DNA from: Phycisphaerales bacterium
GTDB taxonomy: Bacteria; Planctomycetota; Phycisphaerae; Tepidisphaerales; Tepidisphaeraceae
Assembly: GCA_028288875.1 (NCBI GenBank)
Contig: JAQGHK010000592.1
Span: forward strand, 1 to 5,713
DNA: 5,713 bases
Direction of reading: 5' to 3'
Below, in pieces: positions 5,660 through 5,713 of the stretch. Under the pieces are notes generated by a model. The model was not told where the DNA came from and searched no databases. It saw only the letters and a list, made by a program, of their open reading frames with translations. Numbering within the stretch: the stretch's first letter is position 1; every line of letters starts with the position of its first letter. A program made the translations under genes and the position numbers.

Positions 5660-5713
5660 AGAAGGGCGATCAGGTACGTGGTCGACGGCACACTGCTTAT
5701 AAAATGTGCGCCG
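5660..5713 (+). other. Tail after the glycosidase gene with a TATAAA box
   Basis: No hairpin with a T-run follows the glycosidase stop codon. TATAAA (5698-5703) lies directly before an ATG at 5704, which opens a frame that leaves the window after three codons. The box could be a -10 element or chance. There is too little sequence to call a gene. Confidence 0.2.

Overview
The window is GC-rich DNA that most likely comes from a planctomycete, perhaps of the class Phycisphaerae. The main clue is the LEPR-XLL-type motif (LEGRRLFA) near the N-terminus of the protein at the left edge. This motif is characteristic of large secreted or surface proteins in that phylum. Weak or absent Shine-Dalgarno sequences and a TTG start fit this but do not prove it. 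The class assignment is inference.

Layout, left to right. (1) Positions 1-692, minus strand: the first 230 codons of a secreted glutaminase A-type (GtaA; DUF4964/DUF5127) protein whose remainder lies beyond position 1. (2) Positions 693-1057: a 365-base non-coding gap. It holds several GC-rich stem-loops and, nearer the glutaminase gene, an AT-rich island with a strong imperfect palindrome beside a promoter-like sequence. (3) Positions 1058-3040, minus: a 660-residue membrane protein with a signal peptide, a Gly-rich tract, one transmembrane helix, a Tim44-like domain with a zinc ribbon, a second diverged copy of that unit, and a C-terminal TerB-like domain. (4) Positions 3041-3092: a 52-base gap with a GC-rich hairpin and a perfect TATAAT, suggesting a leaderless or nearly leaderless transcript for the Tim44-like gene. 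(5) Positions 3093-3926, minus: an exported SGNH/GDSL esterase. (6) Positions 3927-4042: a 116-base divergent intergenic region. (7) Positions 4043-5659, plus: a GH35-type beta-galactosidase-like glycoside hydrolase with the DUF5597-type architecture and a TTG start behind a good ribosome binding site. (8) Positions 5660-5713: a short tail with a TATAAA box.

Three of the four genes fit breakdown of external polymers: an exported esterase that could remove acyl groups, a glycosidase with no visible signal peptide that could cleave galactosides after uptake, and an exported glutaminase-family protein. The divergent esterase/glycosidase pair shares one regulatory gap and is the most plausible functional unit. 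The Tim44-like/TerB protein looks like an envelope housekeeping or stress protein and has no obvious link to sugar use. I see no CRISPR array, tRNA, rRNA, transposase or phage gene. I do not see a convincing new multi-gene system; the duplicated Tim44-zinc-ribbon protein and the regulatory structures around it are the parts most worth following up.
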